Source: G965215055 sp965215055 (GTDB taxonomy: Bacteria > Pseudomonadota > Gammaproteobacteria > UBA4575). From it: a DNA stretch of 64,000 nt. Within the stretch, counting starts at the first letter, position 1. Each line of letters starts with the position of its first letter. The notes under the pieces were generated by a model, which saw only the letters and a program-made list of their open reading frames with translations, did not search any database and was not told the origin of the DNA. A program made the translations under genes and the position numbers. Of this stretch, positions 9,206 to 16,591 are shown in pieces. Location: the NCBI GenBank assembly GCA_965215055.1, contig OZ244046.1, positions 992,001 to 1,056,000 of the forward strand. The letters run 5' to 3'.

Positions 9206-9945
9206 TACTCCTTTTTCAGCATTTCAAGCTTCATTGCCCAGTCGGCTACGTGACGACGCTCACGAGGATTGTCCACTTGGTTGCGCGTCGGGCTGAAAAA
9301 TACCCCGGGGGCATGCAATAGCTTGCTGAATGGAAATATGAGCATTAATAGGATGACCAGGCTTAAGTGGATGATCAGAATCAGGTCGCTGGGCAGTGGT
9401 GACCAGTTGAATACCATTAGGCCCAGTAAAAAAGATTTCAGGGAAATGATGTCGGTATGGTCTACAAACGTCATCAGCGCCCCTGTTGCACCGATCGCTA
9501 TCAGCAGCAATAGCATCAGGTGATCGGAAGGCGCGGAGATATAACGCACGCGGTCCACCAGTACTCTCCTGCCCCACAGTCCTGCCAGACCAATCAGCAT
9601 CAAGAACGCAGCATACATGCCGAACGGCTGTAAAAAAACGACCCAGCCCCATACGGGATCGGTGAAATAACGCAGGTGCCGCAATAATACCAGCAACAGG
9701 CCAAAGTGGAATAACCAGCCAAATAACCACGTCCATTTGTTCGATTTGAACAGGCTCTCGAAGATGGTCAGTTCTTTCAACATTCTGAAGGCCACACCGC
9801 TGCGTGTGGTGGGTGCCGGTGTAGTTGGAATTTTCAACGGCGCGGGCGTTGTGGCGTATTGCCAAACCTTGTGAACAACGCCACCGATCAGTACGGCAGT
9901 TGCCAGATAGAATAAAATTGCAAACGTTATGGTCAAGGCCGACAT
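9205..9945 (-). CDS. dsrM: DsrM, NarI-like heme b membrane subunit
   Basis: 246 residues with about five membrane spans (LTITFAILFYLATAVLIGGV at the start; LMLLLLIAIGATGALMTFV and LILIIHLSLVILLMLIFPF later). Histidines in the spans, such as WLFHFG and LIIHLS, are candidate heme b ligands, as in NarI/DsrM. It pairs with DsrK and links it to the quinone pool. The stop overlaps the dsrK start. About 280 bases separate it from dsrC upstream, the largest gap in the operon. In that gap I see no gene, only a weak GC hairpin near 9990-10020, so an internal promoter or processing site there is possible but unproven. Confidence 0.93.
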   Translation of the reverse strand: MSALTITFAILFYLATAVLIGGVVHKVWQYATTPAPLKIPTTPAPTTRSGVAFRMLKELTIFESLFKSNKWTWLFGWLFHFGLLLVLLRHLRYFTDPVWGWVVFLQPFGMYAAFLMLIGLAGLWGRRVLVDRVRYISAPSDHLMLLLLIAIGATGALMTFVDHTDIISLKSFLLGLMVFNWSPLPSDLILIIHLSLVILLMLIFPFSKLLHAPGVFFSPTRNQVDNPRERRHVADWAMKLEMLKKE

Positions 9946-10227
9946 TGATAATCAACTTCCATATTCAGTGATGGCTTCAAACTTTATCTCATGCCGCCGG
10001 GCACCGCCTTCCGGCAAGGAAAAAACGCTGCACAAAGATATTCATCATTGAAGCGATGCTATGGGCCAGCGCCAGTGTCACAAGGCTTGTCATTCTCGTG
10101 AGAGGCGGTCGTGCTGCCATGACACGGACTGGACTTCCACGCTGGTAGAATAAAGTCCGTTGCCGAATTTTTCAGATACAGGTGTTTGATGCCACGTAAC
10201 TGGCCCTGGCGGTTTCCATGTTGCGGG

Positions 10228-10560
10228 TTATACGCAACCCGTCGGTTTTGGCAAACCAGCATATTTACACGCCTGTTTTGCCGGACCGTAAGGAAACAGT
10301 TCGTACAGGTATTTGCTGTTGCCTTTGTCTTTGCCCAGCTTTTTACCGATGGCCTTGGTAAGCACGCGCACTGCGGGAGCAATTTGATACTCTTCATAGT
10401 ACTCGCGCAAAAAATTGATCACTTCCCAGTGATTGTCTCCCAATTCGGCACCATCCGCAGTGGCCATGGCATCGGCCAGTTCCGGCCGCCAATCGTTGAG
10501 GTTTGCCAAATAACCTTCTTCGTCCGTTTCATAGGACTGTCCGTCTACTTCTAATGGCAT
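10228..10560 (-). CDS. dsrC: DsrC, sulfur-carrier protein with two redox cysteines
   Basis: 110 residues, the standard DsrC/TusE/DsvC length. The swinging C-terminal arm ends ACKYAGLPKPTGCV, with Cys98 and Cys109 separated by ten residues, the exact spacing of a full DsrC. The penultimate cysteine is the persulfide carrier loaded by DsrE/TusA, and the pair forms the trisulfide made by DsrAB and handled by DsrMK. It sits between dsrH and dsrM. A second, cysteine-free homologue is encoded at 17348-17689 and differs at just these positions. Confidence 0.96.
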   Translation of the reverse strand: MPLEVDGQSYETDEEGYLANLNDWRPELADAMATADGAELGDNHWEVINFLREYYEEYQIAPAVRVLTKAIGKKLGKDKGNSKYLYELFPYGPAKQACKYAGLPKPTGCV

Positions 10561-10597
10561 ATGATTCTCCTGCTTATCGCACGTTGATCAGAAATAG

Positions 10598-10906
10598 TTA
10601 AAGCCAAGACTGAACAGTGTCGTGCTCAGTCGTCAAGTCTACAAAGCCGTTATAGTCGACTATATTTATGCCCTGGATGACTCTGTCGTCACCAAGGCCA
10701 CGCGCCTTGATATCAGGGCGCAATACGAAAAATGAATAATCTTCCATTGCCCGGGAAATCTTGTCGCTGAATCTTGTGTTCTGCATTGCACCGATGACGG
10801 CGTCCTCAAACAGGAGCACGGAACTGCCCTTTTTGGCAAGGCGCAGACACGAGTCAAGCGCGTTGCGCTCGAACGGGGATTTGTTTACCAGATGTAAGGT
10901 CGGCAC
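10598..10906 (-). CDS. dsrH: DsrH (TusB-like), sulfur relay subunit
   Basis: 102 residues starting at GTG (MPTLHLVNKSPF). Residue 20 is the single conserved cysteine of DsrH/TusB (ALDSCLRLAKKG). The family forms an alpha2beta2gamma2 hexamer with DsrE and DsrF that passes persulfide sulfur to DsrC. The gene lies ten bases after dsrF and 37 bases before dsrC, so it belongs to the operon. No unusual feature is seen apart from the GTG start. Confidence 0.93.
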   Translation of the reverse strand: MPTLHLVNKSPFERNALDSCLRLAKKGSSVLLFEDAVIGAMQNTRFSDKISRAMEDYSFFVLRPDIKARGLGDDRVIQGINIVDYNGFVDLTTEHDTVQSWL

Positions 10907-10915
10907 AGCAGTTTT

Positions 10916-11344
10916 CTAAAAGCTCAGTACAACGTCCTGCTCGTCGATAATGGCAGACAATTCCTCACGCTGCACCACAAACAGCGAGTCTTTTTCCGCC
11001 CAGTCGTCATCTTCATCTTCATATTTCAATGCCTGCAAATCATCCAGGGTCAGGCCGCGCTCTTGCAGAGATTCCTGTTCAACGTAGATTTTTTTAATGT
11101 CGTAATCGCCCAGCGCAGTGTATGTCCTGGAGAAGTTTTTCATGCCAATGTCTTCCGTATCCTGATCCTTGGTAAGTTGGTATACGCCGTCATCTGCAAA
11201 CACCAGGCTGATGTCCTGGTCGAAAGCCGCGGCAATCAGCACTACTTCCAGTGATTCCAAGGCATATACAGTCCCATAAGGTGCCTTGCGGTTCAGATAG
11301 CAGAATTTTTTGACTACCCCGCCCTTGTCTTCTTGCACGGTCAA
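10916..11344 (-). CDS. dsrF: DsrF (TusC-like), sulfur relay subunit
   Basis: 142 residues if the TTG at 11344 is used; a GTG two codons later is an alternative. This makes the dsrE/dsrF boundary a 4-base overlap. The core YGTVYALESLEVVLIAAAFD and VFADDGVYQLTKDQD is the DsrE/F-like fold. DsrF has no proven catalytic cysteine and is structural in the DsrEFH hexamer. It is flanked by dsrE and dsrH as in all sulfur oxidisers with this operon. Confidence 0.92.
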   Translation of the reverse strand: MTVQEDKGGVVKKFCYLNRKAPYGTVYALESLEVVLIAAAFDQDISLVFADDGVYQLTKDQDTEDIGMKNFSRTYTALGDYDIKKIYVEQESLQERGLTLDDLQALKYEDEDDDWAEKDSLFVVQREELSAIIDEQDVVLSF

Positions 11345-11733
11345 TCTCCAAAGGTTATCAAGCGGTCGGTTTGAATACCGGCTTCAATAAGCTGCCCCAA
11401 CCCGGAAATACGAAAACCCTCGGCCAAGTTGCTCGCGCCCTTGCCGTGTCGCTTCCTCTCATCTTCATCCAGCATGCCGCGGCGCTGCGCGGCAGCCACG
11501 CATACGACCAGGTCCAAGCCATGTTGCGCGGCCAGCTCTGACCATTCGGCAGTAAGGTTGCGGTCGTCCTGAGGCGGCACGCCCAGACTTGTGCCGTTAT
11601 TTACACCGTCGTGATAGAAGAAGACGCGAAAGACTTCGTGTCCTTTTTTTAATGCCGCTTTGACAAATTGCAATGCTGAGTCAGAAGATTGATGCGTATA
11701 TGGTCCCTCGTTAATGACGATTCCAAATTTCAC
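11341..11733 (-). CDS. dsrE: DsrE (TusD-like), persulfide-carrying subunit
   Basis: 130 residues from a GTG start at 11733. Cys78 lies in the motif LVVCVAAAQRRG, the same position as the active cysteine of Allochromatium DsrE, which binds sulfane sulfur and hands it to DsrC. The opening MKFGIVINEGPYTHQSSDSA is typical of TusD. dsrB ends 15 bases upstream. The presence of dsrEFH separates sulfur oxidisers from sulfate reducers, so this gene supports the oxidative direction of the whole operon. Confidence 0.94.
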   Translation of the reverse strand: MKFGIVINEGPYTHQSSDSALQFVKAALKKGHEVFRVFFYHDGVNNGTSLGVPPQDDRNLTAEWSELAAQHGLDLVVCVAAAQRRGMLDEDERKRHGKGASNLAEGFRISGLGQLIEAGIQTDRLITFGD

Positions 11734-11748
11734 GCCGACACCTCATGC

Positions 11749-12822
11749 CTAAAAGCGGATGTGCGTCGAGGAGTTCAGGCTGCGACGTGCGCCGCGCCAG
11801 TTGTCAATGTGGAACTTGGTGAATGGAAGCCCAGTTACCTCAAAGAAACGTGGCCAGCCAATACGCTCTATCCAGTCGTTGATACGCTCCCAGTCTTTGG
11901 CATGATCCCGGTAGGCACGCAGGATTCTTTTGACAACCGCAGTAGCTTCCGGCCAGCGCGGCGGGTTATTGGGAATTCCGGCCGCGACCAGCTTTTGGAA
12001 AGTGGGCTTACCGCGGGCATTGCTATGATTGCCGCCTACCCAAATCGCCAGTTGGCTGTGTTCGGCATCGTTGATCTGCATGGGCGGACAAGGCGGATAA
12101 CAGGCACCACAGCAAATACATTTTTTCTCATCAACTTCCAGGGAGGGCTTGCCGTTTACCTGCGCCGGACGAATCGCCGCCACCGGACAGCGCGCGACTA
12201 CGGAAGGCCGCTCACAAACGTTGGATACCAGTTCATGGTTGATTTTTGGCGGCTTGGTGTGTTGTACGTTAATCGCTATATCGCCCTGACCGCCACAGTT
12301 GATCTGGCAACAGGAGGTGGTGATATGTACGCGGTTGGGCATGTTGTTCTCACGAAATTCGTCAATGAGTTCATCCATCATCGCCTTGACAACCCCCGAT
12401 GCGTCGGTGCCGGGGATATCACAGTGCAACCATCCCTGCGTATGCGCGATCATGGCAACGGAGTTTTTCGTTCCTCCTACTACAAAGCCTTCCGATTCCA
12501 ACGCGTCAATCAGCGGCTGCACACGCGCTTCATCCGCCACCATGTATTCGATATTGCTGCGAATTGTGAAGCGTACATATCCTTCTGCAAATTCATCACC
12601 GATATCGCACAGTTTGCGCAAGGTGAACACGTCCAGAATACGCTGGGTGCCCGCACGTACCGTCCATATCTTGTCCCCATTTTCAGATACGTGAAGTAAA
12701 ACACCTGGACGAGGATGTTCGTGATAATCCCAGTTGCCGTAGTTTTTGCGCATCAGGGGATGCATGTACTGGAACCCGTCTGGGCATCCTGATTCAATCG
12801 GCGGGCGGTGTTCTTGCGCCAT
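11749..12822 (-). CDS. dsrB: DsrB, reverse dissimilatory sulfite reductase beta subunit
   Basis: 357 residues, normal for DsrB. Visible are the siroheme-domain sequences AHTQGWLHCDIPGTD and TTSCCQINCGGQGD, with the paired cysteines for the coupled [4Fe-4S]-siroheme centre, and an inserted ferredoxin domain (RCPVAAIRP, then CICCGACYPPCP). With DsrA it forms the cytoplasmic alpha2beta2 enzyme that turns DsrC-bound sulfur into sulfite. It is separated from dsrA by 67 bases. No frameshift or missing ligand is seen. Confidence 0.96.
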   Translation of the reverse strand: MAQEHRPPIESGCPDGFQYMHPLMRKNYGNWDYHEHPRPGVLLHVSENGDKIWTVRAGTQRILDVFTLRKLCDIGDEFAEGYVRFTIRSNIEYMVADEARVQPLIDALESEGFVVGGTKNSVAMIAHTQGWLHCDIPGTDASGVVKAMMDELIDEFRENNMPNRVHITTSCCQINCGGQGDIAINVQHTKPPKINHELVSNVCERPSVVARCPVAAIRPAQVNGKPSLEVDEKKCICCGACYPPCPPMQINDAEHSQLAIWVGGNHSNARGKPTFQKLVAAGIPNNPPRWPEATAVVKRILRAYRDHAKDWERINDWIERIGWPRFFEVTGLPFTKFHIDNWRGARRSLNSSTHIRF

Positions 12823-12889
12823 ATCTTCTCCTAATTTTGTGACTCTGATGTGACAGTGACGGACATATTAGAGATGCAGCAGGCAGCGA

Positions 12890-14149
12890 CTAGCCGACAG
12901 CAGCCTGTTCCGCTTTTCTCTGATACCATTTCTCGGCTTCTTCGTCCCAACCGTCGGTGCGCAGATAGGAGCTTTGACGTGGTTCATCGATCATGTTGGG
13001 GTCGACCTCAACGCCAACGCCTTCCAGGAAGTTGACGATGCCGATACGCTCGATCATTTCACCACAACGTTCATGCTCAAGGCCATTCTCGGCCCAGAAA
13101 TCGATGGTTTCTTCTGCAAGCTCGACCAGCTTCTCATAATCTTCTTCAGTCTCCAGCTTCATAAAGGGTACGACTACCGTCCCCATCAGGTCGCCGATTT
13201 TAAGTGTGCGTTTACCACCAATAAGGATAGTAACGCCCTTGTCATCACCAGGTGATAGGGCTTTTACCATGACGTTCAGGCAGTGCATGCAGCGCACGCA
13301 GTCCTGATTATTGACTTGCAGAGTATCATCGTCTTTAAGGGCGAGAGCTTTGGTGGGACAGCGGGTGATAACATTGTCAATGACATATTGTCGGCCTTTG
13401 CGCTTGACGAATTTTTTCACCTCTTCCTGATCAACCTTCATGTCGTCACGCCACGTGCCAATAATGGAAAAGTCCGAACGCTCAATGGAGTTCATGCAAT
13501 CATTGGGGCAACCCGATACCTTGAACTTGAATTTGTAAGGAAGCGCCGGTCGATGTACGTCATCAGTAAAATTGTTCAACAAGGTACGATGAATTTTCAT
13601 TTCATCCGCATTGGACATTTCGCACCGTGCCGAACCAACACAGGACTGACCGGTACGCACGCACGGCCCCGCGCCGCCCAAGTCCCAACCGTAATCATTT
13701 ATTTCATCAAAGAAGTGTTGAGTATTTTCAGTAGTGGCACCAATAAACATGATATTGCCTGTCTGTCCATGAAAGGTGACCAGGCCCGAACCCCATTTCT
13801 CCCAGCTGGTGCCAAGCTGGCGCAGCATATCGGTAGTATAGTAATTACCCGCGGGAGGTTGTACGCGCAGGGTATGAAACTCTTTGGATTCCGGGAAAGC
13901 AGCACCTACCTCCGAAAAGCGTGGAATAATCCCACTGCCATAACCGAATACCGACACCGTCCCACCTTTCCAGTAACCCTTGCGCGTTTCATAGGAGTGC
14001 TCCAACTGACCCAACAGGGAGTTGGCTACACCTTGAATTCGTTCGTCTTTATGCTTGTCGCGCAAACGCTTGATGCCAGAAACAAAACTTGGCCAAGGAC
14101 CCTTTTCCAGGTCATCGAGCATGGGGGTGGGGTGATGCGTATCGGCCAT
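12890..14149 (-). CDS. dsrA: DsrA, reverse dissimilatory sulfite reductase alpha subunit
   Basis: 419 residues, the family's usual length. The siroheme-linked cluster ligands are Cys170 and Cys176 (SCVGSARC) and Cys214 and Cys218 (GCPNDC), the expected CX5C and CX3C pairs. The ferredoxin insert carries TRCPTKAL and DCVRCMHCLN. It is the first gene of the minus-strand operon; its ATG is preceded by an AGGAGA ribosome site. The promoter must lie in the AT-rich 540-base region shared with the divergent RiPP-like gene. Confidence 0.96.
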   Translation of the reverse strand: MADTHHPTPMLDDLEKGPWPSFVSGIKRLRDKHKDERIQGVANSLLGQLEHSYETRKGYWKGGTVSVFGYGSGIIPRFSEVGAAFPESKEFHTLRVQPPAGNYYTTDMLRQLGTSWEKWGSGLVTFHGQTGNIMFIGATTENTQHFFDEINDYGWDLGGAGPCVRTGQSCVGSARCEMSNADEMKIHRTLLNNFTDDVHRPALPYKFKFKVSGCPNDCMNSIERSDFSIIGTWRDDMKVDQEEVKKFVKRKGRQYVIDNVITRCPTKALALKDDDTLQVNNQDCVRCMHCLNVMVKALSPGDDKGVTILIGGKRTLKIGDLMGTVVVPFMKLETEEDYEKLVELAEETIDFWAENGLEHERCGEMIERIGIVNFLEGVGVEVDPNMIDEPRQSSYLRTDGWDEEAEKWYQRKAEQAAVG

Positions 14150-14234
14150 GGCGAAATCTCCTAAAAGTTGGTCAAAGACTCAGAACCATTTTCAAATTAC
14201 GGTAGAGAGTATACCGGAATTAATAAGGCACATA

Positions 14235-14254
14235 ATATATCTTATCAGATATAT
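14235..14254. repeat. Inverted repeat ATATATCT-N4-AGATATAT, candidate operator
   Basis: An 8-base perfect inverted repeat with a 4-base centre (TATC), about 86 bases upstream of the dsrA start. It could be an operator or a short hairpin in the dsrA leader. Chance occurrence is possible in AT-rich DNA, but two more repeats of related sequence lie within 90 bases. Confidence 0.5.
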
Positions 14255-14291
14255 AGTGCGCATCTGAAAAGCCCTGAAAGCATACCCTGAG

Positions 14292-14310
14292 TATCCCTCT
14301 CCATGGGATA
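14292..14310. repeat. Inverted repeat TATCCC-N7-GGGATA, candidate operator
   Basis: A perfect 6-base inverted repeat around a 7-base centre, 143 bases upstream of dsrA. The G/C content of the arms makes it less likely to be a mere product of AT richness than its neighbours. Confidence 0.45.
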
Positions 14311-14328
14311 GCGGCTCTAAATATAACT

Positions 14329-14344
14329 TATCTCAATAGAGATA
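14329..14344. repeat. Inverted repeat TATCTC-AATA-GAGATA, candidate operator
   Basis: A perfect 6-base inverted repeat with a 4-base centre, 180 bases upstream of dsrA. It shares the TATCNC/GNGATA half site with the repeat at 14292, which suggests one binding protein for both. Confidence 0.45.
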
Positions 14345-14544
14345 GAATTGATCGGAAAACTATATTTTGGAATTTCAGATTTCACATACAATTAATATCC
14401 ACTTACATAATACGAAGGTGTGAGGGCTTTTCTGATTTGCAGTACTTAATGTGGGCGGTAGCTGCAGGCCGGCTAAAGTAAAAAGCTTGCAAATCTATAG
14501 CTATATTTATATTTATTTACGAAATTAAATAAATATAAAACAGG

Positions 14545-14625
14545 TTGACACTCTTAACGAAAAATGAAAATATCCTTCTTTATAGAAGTGTATAGAGAGG
14601 TTTAACCGTACAAGTTGTCTATAAT
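14545..14625 (+). promoter_or_regulatory. Candidate promoter elements for the plus-strand accessory unit
   Basis: A perfect TTGACA lies at 14545-14550, with only a weak -10 (AAATAT at 14568-14573) at 17 bases. Separately, a perfect TATAAT lies at 14620-14625 with TG just upstream but without a good -35. Either could drive the gene starting at 14691. The two perfect hexamers are 69 bases apart and so do not form one promoter. Confidence 0.4.
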
Positions 14626-14690
14626 CGTTTCAATCTTAAATACCTATAATCTATATTAAATAGAGATATTTTTTTAAAGGAGTGGAAACC

Positions 14691-15272
14691 ATGGGTACTC
14701 AAACTACTCAATCTGAAGCTTCCCTTCCTGATCCGGCAGCCATTATGGCCGTTGCCAGGATGGTTGCAAATGATGAAGACCTCCGCAAGCGTGCAGCAGA
14801 GGGCGATACCGCTGACCTGCTGTCGAAGCTCGGGATCGATGCTCCGTCAACGACCAAGGTAAAAATCCTGATGAACGACGACAGTATGCATTACATTGTC
14901 CTGCCTCCAGTGCAGCGTTCCAGCGAGATGCCAGCGGAGACGTTCCAGTATGCCGAGTCCCTTGCCGAGAAAATGGCGAATGACGAGGACCTGTGCAAAC
15001 GTGCAGCAGAGGGCGACACCGCCGACCTGACACCGGGCCTCGAGATCAATGTTACGCCAACGACCAAGGTGAAAATCCTGCTGGACCGGGACGACGTCCG
15101 TCATCTTGTGCTGCCGGGTACAATAAGGAGCGGAAGTGCCGGCCGAGAGCTTTCCGACGAGGAATTGGCAAGTGTTTCTGGAGGGTTTGGAGGGACCTTT
15201 GAGGAAGACGCTTTCGACTCTGACTATGGAGGCAACTGGAAGCATCAGTGGAGATACGAGACCTTTATATAG
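14691..15272 (+). CDS. RiPP-like precursor with duplicated NHLP-type leader and Gly-Gly site
   Basis: 193 residues from ATG 14691, which follows AAAGGAG at 8 bases; the upstream in-frame GTG (14682) overlaps that ribosome site. Residues about 17-73 and 87-143 are two copies of the same unit: NDEDL-KRAAEGDTADL, then TTKVKIL and YIVLP or HLVLP. This pattern matches nitrile-hydratase-like leader peptides (NHLP), which normally occur once. Residues 153-165 read ELSDEELASVSGG, a classical double-glycine processing site. Cleavage after Gly165 would release a 28-residue core rich in Asp, Glu, Gly, Trp, Tyr and Phe, with no cysteine and few Ser/Thr, so lanthionine or azole chemistry is unlikely. No C39 peptidase-transporter or known RiPP maturase lies in the window; the nearest enzyme is the 2-oxoglutarate-type oxygenase that follows. 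Confidence 0.8.
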   Translation: MGTQTTQSEASLPDPAAIMAVARMVANDEDLRKRAAEGDTADLLSKLGIDAPSTTKVKILMNDDSMHYIVLPPVQRSSEMPAETFQYAESLAEKMANDEDLCKRAAEGDTADLTPGLEINVTPTTKVKILLDRDDVRHLVLPGTIRSGSAGRELSDEELASVSGGFGGTFEEDAFDSDYGGNWKHQWRYETFI

Positions 15273-15299
15273 CGGTAGCTGGTCGGAAGATACTGAAAA

Positions 15300-15373
15300 A
15301 GCTTTTAATCCTGGATGCAAGGCAAGACTTGTGCAGTCGTAGTCTTCCTGCGATTTTTCATCCAGGATAAGCT
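15300..15373 (+). terminator. Long hairpin after the precursor gene, likely attenuator or terminator
   Basis: ATCCTGGATG (15308-15317) pairs perfectly with CATCCAGGAT (15359-15368). Inside, AAGACT (15324-15329) pairs with AGTCTT (15341-15346), and outside, AGCTT pairs with AAGCT with a small bulge. The stem is long, but no T-run follows its base. It lies between the precursor and the oxygenase gene, where a partial terminator or RNA stabiliser would give more precursor than enzyme. Confidence 0.65.
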
Positions 15374-15471
15374 GGGCAGGCTCACCTTTCTAAAGGCGAA
15401 CACAATTTGCCTGTCCGGAAGGCTTTGTTTATTCTGGAGCTATTACAAGAGGTCCTTATGTCTCCTTAGCA

Positions 15472-16347
15472 ATGCAGCAATTTTCGCTTGAGAATGATAC
15501 TGCTTACCGCCAGTGGCGCGCCCGCAAACTGCAGAATTACCCCGAACACGTTGAACAGTTGTTCGTCAATGTTGACAACCCGTATCAACTTGCACATGAA
15601 GAAAAAGAAGCGTTATTGCGCGTCTGCCAGAAGACAAATTTCGCCATCTACAAAACCTCTCACGCAGGAGCAGAGGATAGAAGAATCGTAGCCGCCATAG
15701 CCAAACCACTGGGCTTAGTGCGAATGGACGCCAACTTGTGTGCCGACCGGAATCGGATATCTTCCATACAGGTAATGGATGGAGGCACGGGCAGTTACTA
15801 CATCCCATATACGGACAAACCGCTGAACTGGCACACTGACGGATATTACAACCGGGACCATCAGCGGATTCGTGCATTTCTGATGCACTGCGTCCGTCCG
15901 GCAGATTCCGGGGGTGAAAACACCTACCTGGACCCGGAAATTCTCTATATCCTGTTGCGTGACGATGATCCGAAAAATATTCAGGTCCTGATGAGTAGGG
16001 ATGCAATGACAATTCCGGCAAATCAACGAAATCCTGAATCCATGCGCGAAAAAAAGGCTGGCCCAGTTTTTTTAGTGGATAAAAAAACCCAGTCTCTGCA
16101 CATGCGTTATACCGCGCGTTCGCATAACGTGGCATGGAAAAATGATGCCGCCACTGAACGGGCAAGGCTCAAACTGTTAGAATTACTCGATAACAACGAC
16201 TATCTATTTCGTTATCGTTTGCAGAGTGGAGAAGGCATTGTTTGCAATAACGTGTTACATAACAGAAGCGCATTCACCGATTACCCATCCTCAAGGCGTT
16301 TACTGTATCGGGCGCGTTTTTATGACCGCATATCCAACAATAATTGA
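15472..16347 (+). CDS. TauD/TfdA-family Fe(II)/2-oxoglutarate dioxygenase
   Basis: 291 residues. The iron ligands of the fold are visible: His121 and Asp123 in NWHTDGYY, and the distal His263 in NNVLHNRSAF, followed by Arg275 or Arg276, which would bind 2-oxoglutarate. SGGENTYLDPEILY is the usual region after the HxD strand. The substrate is unknown; TauD proper releases sulfite from taurine, but the sequence is far from TauD and closer to the wider gamma-butyrobetaine/TauD group. Its place directly after the NHLP-type precursor makes hydroxylation of that peptide a reasonable guess. No strong ribosome site precedes ATG 15472. The next ORF begins within 4 bases or about 35 bases, depending on its start. 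Confidence 0.85.
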   Translation: MQQFSLENDTAYRQWRARKLQNYPEHVEQLFVNVDNPYQLAHEEKEALLRVCQKTNFAIYKTSHAGAEDRRIVAAIAKPLGLVRMDANLCADRNRISSIQVMDGGTGSYYIPYTDKPLNWHTDGYYNRDHQRIRAFLMHCVRPADSGGENTYLDPEILYILLRDDDPKNIQVLMSRDAMTIPANQRNPESMREKKAGPVFLVDKKTQSLHMRYTARSHNVAWKNDAATERARLKLLELLDNNDYLFRYRLQSGEGIVCNNVLHNRSAFTDYPSSRRLLYRARFYDRISNNN

Positions 16348-16382
16348 TTGCGTACCCAACGATAGTTGGCCAAGCTTCACTC

Positions 16383-16583
16383 ATGCTGTGGCTAAGTGAA
16401 GTGCTCATGCAGCATCACGAGCTGCAATCATTTGAGGAACTCAAGAAAAAGCTGGGTGAGCGTGCCCGCCAGGGCGAGATGTTCTTTCGCATGGATGTTC
16501 GGCCACCCTTCCATGACACGCCGGAGAATTGGGAAGACATCCTGGAATCCGTGTTTACTTCCGCCACCAATATCATCGACTAG
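16383..16583 (+). CDS. Small protein of unknown function
   Basis: 66 residues if ATG 16383 is used (MLWLSEVLMQHHELQSF); a TTG at 16344 overlapping the oxygenase stop would give 79. No clear ribosome site decides. The product is acidic and probably helical, with charged stretches (FEELKKKLGERARQGEMFF) and a C-terminal WEDILESVF. I do not recognise a family. It is followed after 8 bases by the Cas6-like gene, so the two are probably co-translated and may interact. Confidence 0.65.
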   Translation: MLWLSEVLMQHHELQSFEELKKKLGERARQGEMFFRMDVRPPFHDTPENWEDILESVFTSATNIID

Positions 16584-16591
16584 CATCCTGA

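Larger units (their letters stand above)
14150..14690. promoter_or_regulatory. AT-rich divergent control region between dsrA and the RiPP-like gene
   Basis: No credible gene lies in this 541-base stretch. It is much richer in A and T than the flanking genes, especially 14500-14680, and must hold the dsrA promoter (minus strand) and the promoter of the plus-strand unit. Three short perfect inverted repeats, all made from TATC/GATA-type half sites, lie within 105-195 bases upstream of dsrA and are listed separately. Their placement suggests binding sites of a sulfur-responsive regulator or helical AT-rich structure; the regulator is not encoded in this window. Confidence 0.7.

Noticed and set aside
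11689..12699. Open frame of 336 codons antisense to dsrB
   Set aside because: It is a shadow of a well-supported gene; the protein has no recognisable domain.
13283..14164. Open frame of 293 codons antisense to dsrA
   Set aside because: It overlaps dsrA, which has complete siroheme and cluster motifs; the antisense product looks random.
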